A stretch of 64,000 nt of DNA from an uncultured Clostridia bacterium. GTDB taxonomy: Bacteria; Bacillota; Clostridia; UMGS1883. Every line of letters starts with the position of its first letter. The first letter of the stretch is position 1. This document shows positions 47,019-56,428 of this stretch, piece after piece. Position numbers and translations under genes: made by a program. Location of the stretch: contig CANPZO010000003.1 of the NCBI GenBank assembly GCA_947589005.1, positions 62,001 through 126,000 on the forward strand, in the 5' to 3' direction. A model generated the notes under the pieces. It was given only the letters and a program-made list of their open reading frames with translations. It was not told the DNA's origin and searched no databases.

Positions 47019-49625
47019 TTATTCCGCCGGTACCAAAGTCCATTCATATTTTTCGGCGGACTGAATGGCCATACCGTCCTCGTCAACGGCGAGATACAGG
47101 CCGCTGTGCTGGGCCTGGAAGGATACCGTTCCGTTGCCGTTGTCAATTATGAGCCAGGTCTGGTTGGCGTTGCGGGACAGGGTGTAGGCCAGCGCCGACG
47201 CGCCCTCGTCCATGCTGACGCCGCTGATGTCTATGGCGTAGCCGGAGTCGGTGTCGGTAATGTAGCCCACATTGTTGGGCAGCTTGCTGATACTCCACTT
47301 GTTTTCGTCGCCAAGTAGACAGAGCTGGGCGCCCAAATCGGAGGAGCCGGGAGCCAGATACTGGTCGTCGGACATGATGTAGAACTCGCCCATGCCCTCG
47401 ACCTTTTCAACGGGGGTGAGAGTGAAGGGCACGGAAACGGAGACGTTATTCGTGGGAGCCGAGAAATGCGCGTCGGTCAGCATTGTCGCGACGAGCGAGC
47501 CGTCCTCCGCCAAATCCAGGCCGTATCCGCTTTCTGTGGCAATGAGGGTATAAAACTCATCGTCTCCGGCGTAATCGTTCCGTGTACGGTACAGGCCAAA
47601 GGCGGTGGAGCCGTCGAAGGAAGCCTCGGCTGCGGTGCCAAAGAAGTTGTTGGGCAGGAACAGCGCCTTGCCGTCGGCCTTGGAATAGAGCTTTACAAGC
47701 TGGTCGTCAAGGACGGATATCTGCCAAAGCTGATTATCGGCCTGGGTATCCTTTTCCATGGTGACCTTACCGTCGTTGTTGGTGAGAGCCTTGCCGTCGT
47801 AGGTCAGAGCGTAGTACATACCCTCGTCCACGCCGTCGGTGTCGCCTATCTTTTCGGTCAGGATTTGATACTCGTCCTTATACTGGGCGTAGTAGTCATT
47901 GTCAATGTTGTACAGGGCCGCGCGGTAGGTCATGGTGCGGTTGGGGTAAATCTTTTCGATGGCGGCAATGCGCTCGTCGTCGCCGCGGGACATGAGATAC
48001 AGACGGCTGAACTCGCCAAAGTCCTCCCAGCGGTTGGTCTTGCCGTAGCCGGAGGTGGGGATAATGTCGGCGTTTATGGCTCTGCGCCATACGTCGTCGC
48101 CGACCTTGAAGTCGCTGTCTATTACGTGGCCCAGCTCGTGGGCAAACATGGTCAGCATACCGTCAACGTCGAACTTGCTGGCGGTGTTGTTCCATATTTC
48201 GCCGTCCCAGGCGTTCCAGGTGCCGAAGTTGTCGCCGGTGTAGTAGAAGTGGCGGAGGGTCTTGCGAACGGGAGGCTCAAAACAGGCCACGGCCTCGCAT
48301 ACCTTACGGACGTGCTCCTCGTCGTTCTCGTCCACGGTCTCTACGGTGAAGGTGTGGATATCGTCGGGGCCGTTGCACTCCATGTTTATTGTCCAGACGT
48401 AATAGTCCTTGCCCTCCGGGTCGTCGAGAACCTCGGGATTGGTGTCGTGGGTGCGGGTCACGCCGGCTATCTCATAGTTGGCGGTGAGCTTTTCACGCAT
48501 CCAGCCGCCGAGGAGGTCGCTGTAGGTGATGTCGAGACAGTCCATGATGAGCTGCTGCTGGGTCTCCTTGTCCGCCTCGAGGAAGTTGTTCTGGCGCAGA
48601 TAGGTCTCGGCGTTGGTCTTAGCACTCTCGCTGAAGTCAACGTCGGTAAAGAAGTAGGAGTTGAAACGCTCCTGATAATAGGGATCAAGCTCCTTGAAAG
48701 CCTCGGTGCCGGCCACGGCCTCCACGGGATTTACGTACTCGGACACATAGTCCAGCCGCCATTCGGCCTCTTCGTCCCTGGCGACCTGTATGACTCTGTC
48801 CGCGGCAAGGCCGGTTGCGTGAGCGTCGTCGCCCACAGCATTGAGGAAGAGCTTGCTGTAAACGGGGGAAATGACGTAACCTTCGCCGAGCCGGTTGAAG
48901 GTAAACTGCTGGTTGGTGCCGCCGGCAAGGGTGTACTGTATGAGCTTGCCGCCGATGTCAAGGGACCAGGAGTTGACGTCCATGGCAAGGTCGGTGGCCT
49001 TGTTGACAACGGTGTAGGTGTGCACTCCCTTGGGACGAACCAGCCAGAGCTGTTCGTCGCTGCCGTTGTCGGGCGCCAGATAAAGCTCGGTGGCGAGTAT
49101 CTGGTCACGGCGGGTATGGGTGACCTCCTCGGTGGTGCCGTCCTCATTGGTGACGGTCTCGGTCACATCCTCGGCGGCCAGGGGGGGAGCGGTCAGGTAC
49201 TGACCGTTGAGGCTTATCTTATAATAGCCGGTCTGTATTTCAGCGGCGGTGGTGTCGTAGGCGATTGTGCCCTGTCCGATTGTAACGTCGTAGGGCAGGT
49301 CGGTAAGGCCCTCCGCGTCAACGAAGGTTGTGCCGTCCTTAACGGGAAACCCCTCGTCGCCGGGTGTAAACACATACTCCGGGTCAGCGTAGGTGCCGGC
49401 CTTGACGGTGTTGGTCTCGGCGTCGTAATTGACGCTGTAGCCCATGGCCTGAAGCACTGCCCGAAGGGGAACAAGATTGCCGTCAACCTCGGGCACGGGG
49501 TCGCCGTTGACGTTTACCTGCTTTACTTCCGTCCCGTCAACCGTTATCACCGGCGCGGCGAAAGCGCCGGCGGCCAGTGAAAAGCACAGTATGAGGGAGA
49601 GAAGTATGAATGAAAATTTCTTCAT
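47019..49625 (-). CDS. secreted zinc metalloprotease with N-terminal stalk (copper amine oxidase-like) domain and ricin-like repeats
   Basis: Signal peptide; PVITVDGTEVKQVNVNGDPVPEVDGNLVPLRAVLQAMGYSVNYD; ricin-like QW/NQQ repeats; MLTMFAHELGHVIDSDF...WEDFGEFSRLYL. Confidence 0.82.
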   Translation of the reverse strand: MKKFSFILLSLILCFSLAAGAFAAPVITVDGTEVKQVNVNGDPVPEVDGNLVPLRAVLQAMGYSVNYDAETNTVKAGTYADPEYVFTPGDEGFPVKDGTTFVDAEGLTDLPYDVTIGQGTIAYDTTAAEIQTGYYKISLNGQYLTAPPLAAEDVTETVTNEDGTTEEVTHTRRDQILATELYLAPDNGSDEQLWLVRPKGVHTYTVVNKATDLAMDVNSWSLDIGGKLIQYTLAGGTNQQFTFNRLGEGYVISPVYSKLFLNAVGDDAHATGLAADRVIQVARDEEAEWRLDYVSEYVNPVEAVAGTEAFKELDPYYQERFNSYFFTDVDFSESAKTNAETYLRQNNFLEADKETQQQLIMDCLDITYSDLLGGWMREKLTANYEIAGVTRTHDTNPEVLDDPEGKDYYVWTINMECNGPDDIHTFTVETVDENDEEHVRKVCEAVACFEPPVRKTLRHFYYTGDNFGTWNAWDGEIWNNTASKFDVDGMLTMFAHELGHVIDSDFKVGDDVWRRAINADIIPTSGYGKTNRWEDFGEFSRLYLMSRGDDERIAAIEKIYPNRTMTYRAALYNIDNDYYAQYKDEYQILTEKIGDTDGVDEGMYYALTYDGKALTNNDGKVTMEKDTQADNQLWQISVLDDQLVKLYSKADGKALFLPNNFFGTAAEASFDGSTAFGLYRTRNDYAGDDEFYTLIATESGYGLDLAEDGSLVATMLTDAHFSAPTNNVSVSVPFTLTPVEKVEGMGEFYIMSDDQYLAPGSSDLGAQLCLLGDENKWSISKLPNNVGYITDTDSGYAIDISGVSMDEGASALAYTLSRNANQTWLIIDNGNGTVSFQAQHSGLYLAVDEDGMAIQSAEKYEWTLVPAE

Positions 49626-49771
49626 AGGTTATCACTCCTTTTAAATTTATATGTATATTGTACTACTGATTAAAAATATTGTCAATAATTTTATGTAAAT
49701 TTTCACTTGCATTTTTTCCCGTAATAATGTAAAATAAAAATAATAATTTTATGTATTGGACGGATATGTAT

Positions 49772-50992
49772 ATGAGCGAGATGCTGACACTGGAAAAATT
49801 TGAAGAGGCCGCCGAAAAGGTAAAGGAGGTCACGCTTGAGACAAAACTGGTCTACAGCGAGTACCTCAGCGAGCAGACGGGCGGAAAAATCTATCTCAAG
49901 CCCGAGAATATGCAGTTTACCGGAGCGTACAAGGTCCGCGGCGCCTATTACAAGATAAGCTCTCTGTCCGACGAGGAGCGGGCCAGGGGCCTTATTACCG
50001 CCTCCGCCGGCAACCATGCTCAGGGCGTGGCCTATGCCGCCAGAAAGTACGGGGTCAAGGCTACCATTGTGATGCCCAAGTCCACGCCGCTTATGAAGGT
50101 GAACCGCACCAAGGGCTACGGGGCCAACGTCGTCCTTTGGGGCGACGTGTACGACGAAGCCTGCGCTTACGCGCTTGAGCTGGCGGAAAAGGAGGGCCTG
50201 ACCTTCATACACCCCTTTGACGACCTTACGGTTGCCACCGGACAGGGCTCCATCGCCATGGAAATATTCAAGGAGCTGCCCCTTGTGGACTACCTTCTGG
50301 TGCCCATAGGCGGCGGCGGATTGGCGGCGGGGGTGTCCACCCTTGCCAAGCTCATGCACCCCGGCGTCAAGGTCATCGGCGTCGAGCCGGCCGGGGCCGC
50401 CTGCATGAAGGCGTCTCTTGAAAAGGGGGAGGTGACTACCCTCCCTGCCGTCAACACAATTGCCGACGGCACCGCGGTGAAAACCCCGGGCGTGAATATT
50501 TTCCCTTACATACGGAAAAACATAGACGATATAGTGACGGTCGAGGACGAGGACCTTATCGTCTCATTCCTGGACATGGTGGAAAACCATAAGATGATAG
50601 TTGAAAACAGCGGCCTGCTTTCCGTGGCGGCGCTTAAGCAGCTGGACCTTAAGGGCAAAAAGGCCGTCGCTATACTCAGCGGCGGAAATATGGACGTAAT
50701 AACCATGAGCAGCATCGTCCAGCACGGCCTTATCCAGCGGGACAGGATATTCACGGTTTCCGTGCTTTTACCGGACAGGCCCGGCCAGCTTTCGGCGGTC
50801 GCGGACGTCATCGCCAGGGAGGACGGTAACGTTATTAAGCTTGAGCACAACCAGTTCGTTGCCACCAACCGCAACGCGGCCGTCGAGCTGAAAATCACCC
50901 TCGAAGCCTACGGCGCGGAGCACAAGGCGCGTATACTCAAGGCTCTGGAGGAGACCGGTTACAGACCGAAGCTTATACGTGTGATATTATAA
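49772..50992 (+). CDS. ilvA: threonine ammonia-lyase with C-terminal ACT domain
   Basis: KPENMQFTGAYKVRGAYYKI PLP lysine motif; ITASAGNHAQGVAYAA; VPIGGGGLAAG; ACT domain at C-terminus. Start between 49751 and 49772 uncertain. Confidence 0.92.
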   Translation: MSEMLTLEKFEEAAEKVKEVTLETKLVYSEYLSEQTGGKIYLKPENMQFTGAYKVRGAYYKISSLSDEERARGLITASAGNHAQGVAYAARKYGVKATIVMPKSTPLMKVNRTKGYGANVVLWGDVYDEACAYALELAEKEGLTFIHPFDDLTVATGQGSIAMEIFKELPLVDYLLVPIGGGGLAAGVSTLAKLMHPGVKVIGVEPAGAACMKASLEKGEVTTLPAVNTIADGTAVKTPGVNIFPYIRKNIDDIVTVEDEDLIVSFLDMVENHKMIVENSGLLSVAALKQLDLKGKKAVAILSGGNMDVITMSSIVQHGLIQRDRIFTVSVLLPDRPGQLSAVADVIAREDGNVIKLEHNQFVATNRNAAVELKITLEAYGAEHKARILKALEETGYRPKLIRVIL

Positions 50993-51025
50993 CTTAATGA
51001 AATTTGCTTTTATGACAAAAAGCAC

Positions 51026-51053
51026 TTGACAAATCTGAAAAAAAATATACAAT
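51026..51053 (+). promoter_or_regulatory. promoter of ilvB operon
   Basis: TTGACA (51026-51031), 16-nt spacer, TACAAT (51048-51053). Confidence 0.65.
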
Positions 51054-51089
51054 ATTAAGTAATGGTTATTTAATGCAAGGAGGCATTTT

Positions 51090-52751
51090 ATGATACTCAA
51101 CGGCAGTCAGATTTTAGCGGAGGTTCTGGTAGAGCAGGGTGTGGATACACTCTTCGGTTACCCCGGCGGCGCCATTCTCAATATCTGCGACGCCCTTTAC
51201 GACTACCGCGATGAAATAAAGCAGTATATTACCGCTCACGAGCAGGGGGCCAGCCACGCGGCCGACGGCTACGCCCGGGCCACCGGAAAGACCGGCGTCG
51301 TCCTGGCTACCAGCGGCCCCGGCGCGACTAACCTCGTGACCGGCATTGCGACGGCGTATATGGACAGCGTGCCCATGGTTGCCATCACCGGCAACGTGGG
51401 GACAGACCTTATCGGCAGAGACAGCTTTCAGGAGGTATACATCGCCGGTATAACCATGCCGATAACCAAGCATAACTTTGTCGTGCGCCGGGTCGAGGAC
51501 CTGGCGGACACGCTCAGGGCGGCGTTCCGCATAGCCAACACCGGCCGCAAGGGTCCGGTGCTGGTTGACATACCCAAGGACGTCACCGCGGCGAAGTGCG
51601 AGTTCGTCCCCGGCAAAAAGCAGGAAAACACCTATGTCACCCATGTGAGCGACGAGGAAATAGAGGCCGCGGCCGATATCATCAATAAGGCACGGCGCCC
51701 CTTCATTTATTTCGGCGGCGGCGTGGGCAGCTCAAAGGCTTGTCAGGACCTGCGCGAGCTTATGCGGAAGGCCGAGATACCCGCCGCGCACACTTTGATG
51801 GCCGCGGGCATCGTGGGCTGCGACGAGCCGCTTAACCTCGGCCTTATGGGTATGCACGGCCGTCTTTCCGCCAACAAAGCGGCGGACAAGGCCGACGTCC
51901 TCATTGCCGTAGGCACCCGCTTCAGCGACCGGGTGGCCCTCAATACCGAAAAGTTCGCCAAGGACGCGACAATAATCCAGATAGATATCGACCCCAGCGA
52001 GGTAAATAAAAATGTCATTGTGGATCACAGCATCGTGGGCGACGTCAAGGATATACTCACGCGGCTCATTCCCCTTGTCAACGAGGCAAAGCACACCGAG
52101 TGGATGGAGCAGATAAACAAGTGGAGAGACGAGGACAAAAAGCCCGTGGACGACCCGTCCGTGCTCAAGCCCCACCAGATAATGGCGGAGATTTCCCGTC
52201 AGGCCGGTGAGAACGCCATTTATGTCACCGATGTCGGCCAGCACCAGATGTGGGCGGCCCAGTTCTGCCGCCACCTCCATTCCCGCAGCTTCCTCACCAG
52301 CGGCGGCCTCGGAACAATGGGCTTTGGCTACGGCGCGGCTATCGGCGCGAAGATAGCTTTCCCCAACAGGCCCGTTATCCACATCACCGGCGACGGCTCC
52401 TTCCATATGAACATGAACGAGTGCTGTACGGCGGTGAGCTATAATATACCGGTCGTTACCGTCATAATGAACAACAGCGTGCTCGGCATGGTGCGCCAAT
52501 GGCAGACCGTGTTCTATAACCGCCGTTACAGCGGCAGCGAGCCGGAGCGCGTCACCGATTACGTAAAGGTGGCCGAGGGCTTCGGAGCCAAGGGCTACAG
52601 GTGCGAAAACCTCGAGCAGTTCAGTAAGGCCCTCGAGATGGCGATGAAGGACAATTGCCCCGTTTGGATAGAGTGCGTCATAGATCGTGAGGAAAAGGTA
52701 CTGCCGATGATACCGGGCGGCGGCACCGTAGATGACGTGATGGAGGAATAA
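51090..52751 (+). CDS. ilvB: acetolactate synthase large subunit
   Basis: QILAEVLVEQGVDTLFGYPGGAILNI; ThDP-binding GDGSFHMNMNECCTAVSYNIPVVTVIMNN. Confidence 0.97.
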   Translation: MILNGSQILAEVLVEQGVDTLFGYPGGAILNICDALYDYRDEIKQYITAHEQGASHAADGYARATGKTGVVLATSGPGATNLVTGIATAYMDSVPMVAITGNVGTDLIGRDSFQEVYIAGITMPITKHNFVVRRVEDLADTLRAAFRIANTGRKGPVLVDIPKDVTAAKCEFVPGKKQENTYVTHVSDEEIEAAADIINKARRPFIYFGGGVGSSKACQDLRELMRKAEIPAAHTLMAAGIVGCDEPLNLGLMGMHGRLSANKAADKADVLIAVGTRFSDRVALNTEKFAKDATIIQIDIDPSEVNKNVIVDHSIVGDVKDILTRLIPLVNEAKHTEWMEQINKWRDEDKKPVDDPSVLKPHQIMAEISRQAGENAIYVTDVGQHQMWAAQFCRHLHSRSFLTSGGLGTMGFGYGAAIGAKIAFPNRPVIHITGDGSFHMNMNECCTAVSYNIPVVTVIMNNSVLGMVRQWQTVFYNRRYSGSEPERVTDYVKVAEGFGAKGYRCENLEQFSKALEMAMKDNCPVWIECVIDREEKVLPMIPGGGTVDDVMEE

Positions 52752-52754
52752 GCC

Positions 52755-53264
52755 ATGACAGACAAGAAAAATAAACAGGTGCTCAGCCTTCTTGTGGACA
52801 ATCACAGCGGCGTGCTTGCTCGGGTGGCCAGTCTTTTCTGCCAGAGGGGTTTCAATATTGACAGCCTCACGGTATCCAACACGGATAATCCCGAGATCTC
52901 GCGCATAACCATTGTGACCGAGGGCGACAAGCAGATGCTTGAGCAGATAATCAAACAGACCGGCAAGCTTGAGGAGACGCGGAATGTCGTCCACCTTAAG
53001 CCCGAGGACAGCCTCCTCAGAGAGCTGCTGCTGGTAAAGGTGGCCGCCGACCACAGGGTGCGCCGTGAGATATGCAGCATATGTGAGATTTACAGGGCCA
53101 AGATAGTCGATTTGACGGTGACAAGCCTTATAGTTGAGCTCACAGGCAGCCCCAGCAAGATAGACGGCTTCATGGAGATGATGAAGGAGTACCAAATCAT
53201 CGAAATGTGCCGCACGGGTATCACGGCTCTGGCCCGCGGAGACGTATCCCACGGAATAAAATAA
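52755..53264 (+). CDS. ilvN: acetolactate synthase small subunit
   Basis: LSLLVDNHSGVLARVASLFCQRGFNIDSLTVSNTDNPEISRITIV. Confidence 0.96.
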   Translation: MTDKKNKQVLSLLVDNHSGVLARVASLFCQRGFNIDSLTVSNTDNPEISRITIVTEGDKQMLEQIIKQTGKLEETRNVVHLKPEDSLLRELLLVKVAADHRVRREICSICEIYRAKIVDLTVTSLIVELTGSPSKIDGFMEMMKEYQIIEMCRTGITALARGDVSHGIK

Positions 53265-53318
53265 GGACAGACAGGGCGGCAACGTCCTATCAAATATAAA
53301 ATAAAGGAGATTTTTGAA

Positions 53319-54314
53319 ATGATTACCAAGTATTATGACAGTGACTGCAATCTGGGTATGCTGGACGGCAAGACCGTCGCCATAATCGGCTACGGCAGCC
53401 AGGGCCATGCCCACGCTCAGAACCTTCACGAGAGCGGCGTAGACGTTGTCGTTGGTCTGCGCAGGGACAGCTCCAGCTGGGCCAAGGCTGAAGAGGCCGG
53501 TCTCAAGGTCATGGAGGTGGAGGATGCCGCCGAAGCCGGCGATCTTGTAATGATGCTGGTTCCCGATGAGATAGCCGCCGACATCTACAACACCCAGGTC
53601 GCCAAGCATATGAAGCCCGGCAACGCCCTTATGTTTGCTCACGGCTTCAACATCCACTTCAAGGCCATCAATCCCGCTCCCGAGCTGGACGTTATCATGG
53701 TGGCCCCCAAGGGTCCAGGCCACACCGTTCGTTCTCAGTACGTTGAGGGCAAGGGCGTGCCCAGCCTTATCGCCGTATATCAGGACGCCACCGGTCACGC
53801 CAAGGATTATGCCCTCGCTTACGCCAGCGGCATCGGCGCCGGACGCGCCGGTATCCTTGAGACAACCTTCCGTGAGGAGACCGAGACCGACCTCTTCGGT
53901 GAGCAGTGCGTTCTCTGCGGCGGCGTTACCGAGCTGATGAAGGCTGGTTTTGACACCCTTGTAGAGGCCGGTTACGAGCCTGAGATGGCCTACTTCGAGT
54001 GCATCCATGAGATGAAGCTCATCGTTGACCTTATCAACAGCGGCGGCTTCGCCATGATGAGATATTCCATTTCCAATACCGCCGAGTACGGCGACTACCG
54101 CACCGGCAAGCGCCTCATCACCGAGGATACCCGCAAGGAAATGAAGAAGGTTCTTTCCGAAATCCAGGACGGCACCTTTGCCAGCGAGTTCATGCAGGAA
54201 TTCTCTTCCGGCCGCAAGATTAAGTTCCTTGCCACCCGCCGCGTAGAGAGCGAGCATCTGCTTGAAAAGGTGGGCAAAGAGCTTCGCAAGATGATGAGCT
54301 GGCTCAAGAAATAA
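53319..54314 (+). CDS. ilvC: ketol-acid reductoisomerase
   Basis: [54 protein letters not shown]. Confidence 0.98.
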   Translation: MITKYYDSDCNLGMLDGKTVAIIGYGSQGHAHAQNLHESGVDVVVGLRRDSSSWAKAEEAGLKVMEVEDAAEAGDLVMMLVPDEIAADIYNTQVAKHMKPGNALMFAHGFNIHFKAINPAPELDVIMVAPKGPGHTVRSQYVEGKGVPSLIAVYQDATGHAKDYALAYASGIGAGRAGILETTFREETETDLFGEQCVLCGGVTELMKAGFDTLVEAGYEPEMAYFECIHEMKLIVDLINSGGFAMMRYSISNTAEYGDYRTGKRLITEDTRKEMKKVLSEIQDGTFASEFMQEFSSGRKIKFLATRRVESEHLLEKVGKELRKMMSWLKK

Positions 54315-54373
54315 ACATATCGTGTCGGGGGCGTATCACAATGCGCCCCCGCATTGTGACAGGAGGAAGTAAA

Positions 54374-56041
54374 ATGGAACTCAGAAGCGCAAATGTTACT
54401 CAGGGCGTGGAGCGCGCCCCCAACAGAAGCCTTTTCTATGCCATGGGCTACACAAAGGAGGAGCTTGACCGTCCTCTTATCGGTGTTGTCAGCGCACACA
54501 GCGAGATAGTGCCCGGGCATTTTCACCTTGACAAGCTGGCCGAGGCCGTAAAAGCGGGCGTGCGCATGGCCGGCGGCACCCCCATCGAGGTGCCTTCCAT
54601 AGGCGTGTGCGACGGCATCGCCATGGGACATATCGGTATGAAATACAGCCTCGCCAGCCGTGAGCTTATAGCCGACAGCGTTGAGACCATGGCAATGGCT
54701 CACCAGTTCGACGGCCTTGTGCTCATTCCTAACTGCGACAAAATAGTGCCCGGCATGGTAATGGCCGCCGTGCGTCTCGATATCCCCGCCATCGTGTGCA
54801 GCGGCGGCCCCATGATGGCCGGACGCTTTGACGGCGAGGAGATAAGCCTTTCAAAGATGTTTGAGGCTGTCGGCTCGTACAAGGCCGGAATAATCGACGG
54901 GGCCAAGCTTCAGGAATGTGAGGAGGGCGCCTGTCCCGGCTGCGGAAGCTGCGCCGGAATGTATACCGCCAACAGCATGAACTGCCTGTGCGAGTCCCTC
55001 GGCATAGCCCTGCCCGGCAACGGAACCATTCCCGCTGTACATAGCGGCCGCACTCTCCTCGCCAAGCACGCTGGCATGGCAATTATGGAGCTGGTAAAGA
55101 AGGGCATCACCGCCCGTCAGATAATAAATGAGAAATCCATCCGCAACGCTTTGGCCTGCGATATGGCCCTCGGATGCAGCTCTAACAGCGTGCTGCACCT
55201 TATCGCCATTTCAAACGAGGCCGGAGTGCCCGTTGACCTCAATCTGTTTAACGAGATGAGCGCCAAGGTGCCCAACCTCTGTCACCTTGCTCCCGCCGGT
55301 CCCACGCATATGCAGGACCTGAACCTCGCCGGCGGCATCCCCGCGGTCCAGGCCGAGCTTATCAAGGGCGGCCATATCGACCCCAGCGCGCTTACCGTTA
55401 CCGGCAAGACCGTCGGCGAAAACGTCAAGGGCGCGTACATCAAGGACGAGACACAGATACGTCCCCTCACCAATCCCTACAGTCCCACCGGCGGCATCCA
55501 GATACTCTGGGGCAATCTGGCGGAAAAGGGCTGCGTGGTAAAACGCAGCGCCGTCGCGCCCGAGATGCTCAGGCACAGCGGCCCCGCCCGTGTATTTGAC
55601 AGTGAGGACGAGGCGATAGACGCCATTTATAAGGGAAAGATTGTTGACGGCGACGTGGTGGTTATTCGCTACGAGGGTCCCGTTGGCGGCCCCGGAATGA
55701 GAGAAATGCTCAATCCCACCTCCGCCCTTGCCGGAATGAAGCTGGACAAAACGGTCGCCCTTATAACCGACGGCCGCTTCAGCGGAGCCAGCCGCGGCGC
55801 TTCCATCGGCCACGTTTCTCCCGAGGCCGCCGTTGGCGGCACTATCGCTCTGGTGGAGGAAGGGGACACCATTGAGATAGATATTCCCAACGCCTCCATC
55901 AACCTCAAGGTGGACGACGATGTGCTCGCCGCCCGCAGAGCCAAGCTCCAGCCTCGCGAGCCCAATATCAAAACAGGCTGGCTTGCCCGTTACTCCAAGC
56001 TGGTTGACGGCGCGGACAAGGGCGCCGTTATGAAAAATTAA
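54374..56041 (+). CDS. ilvD: dihydroxy-acid dehydratase
   Basis: [70 protein letters not shown] 54374. Confidence 0.98.
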   Translation: MELRSANVTQGVERAPNRSLFYAMGYTKEELDRPLIGVVSAHSEIVPGHFHLDKLAEAVKAGVRMAGGTPIEVPSIGVCDGIAMGHIGMKYSLASRELIADSVETMAMAHQFDGLVLIPNCDKIVPGMVMAAVRLDIPAIVCSGGPMMAGRFDGEEISLSKMFEAVGSYKAGIIDGAKLQECEEGACPGCGSCAGMYTANSMNCLCESLGIALPGNGTIPAVHSGRTLLAKHAGMAIMELVKKGITARQIINEKSIRNALACDMALGCSSNSVLHLIAISNEAGVPVDLNLFNEMSAKVPNLCHLAPAGPTHMQDLNLAGGIPAVQAELIKGGHIDPSALTVTGKTVGENVKGAYIKDETQIRPLTNPYSPTGGIQILWGNLAEKGCVVKRSAVAPEMLRHSGPARVFDSEDEAIDAIYKGKIVDGDVVVIRYEGPVGGPGMREMLNPTSALAGMKLDKTVALITDGRFSGASRGASIGHVSPEAAVGGTIALVEEGDTIEIDIPNASINLKVDDDVLAARRAKLQPREPNIKTGWLARYSKLVDGADKGAVMKN

Positions 56042-56044
56042 TCT

Positions 56045-56250
56045 GCAAAAAACTCGCTCTGTAACCTGGAGGCACAGGGGCCGGTCGAAAAAATTGTGCA
56101 GAACAAACGAAAATCAGCTCGCGCAGGCGGCTTTAGCCGCCGAGCAAGCCCTCCCGACGGCGTACATAGGTACGCCGAGTGGTGATTTTCGTTCGTAGTT
56201 CAATGGCATAAAAATGAGAAAATTCGCTCATAAGGGCGAATTTTTTCATT
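56045..56250 (+). repeat. mosaic 3'-end element, short full copy H (downstream of ilvD)
   Basis: Head tgcaaaaaactcgctctgtaacctggaggcacaggggccggtcgaaaaaattgtgcagaaca; tail ggtgattttcgttcgtagttcaatggcataaaaatga; then hairpin GAAAATTCGCTCATAAGGGCGAATTTTTTC. Confidence 0.8.
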
Positions 56251-56379
56251 AATTTTAATATTTTATTTTGCTTGAACAATTATTTAATGCGCACATTTTC
56301 CTTAAATAATGGCTTTTGCCATTGAACGGTCTGCGCCATTTTTTGCGGCCACTTTTTTTGTGCGCATGGCATAATATGA

Positions 56380-56408
56380 TTGACAAATTTTCCTTGCTGT
56401 GTTAAAAT
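56380..56408 (+). promoter_or_regulatory. promoter of GH2 gene
   Basis: TTGACA (56380-56385), 17-nt spacer, TAAAAT (56403-56408). Confidence 0.7.
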
Positions 56409-56428
56409 AACTTAGAGGAGATGATGAC

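Noticed and set aside
47466-49580. + strand 704-aa ORF
   Set aside because: Antisense to the stalk/ricin/HELGH metalloprotease; low-complexity V/G/L-rich composition and no motif.
50993-51089. T-box leader upstream of ilvB
   Set aside because: The promoter leaves only ~30 nt of leader; no room for a T-box or attenuator.
51732-54257. - strand 841-aa ORF
   Set aside because: Antisense across ilvB-ilvN-ilvC; spans gene boundaries and has no domain.
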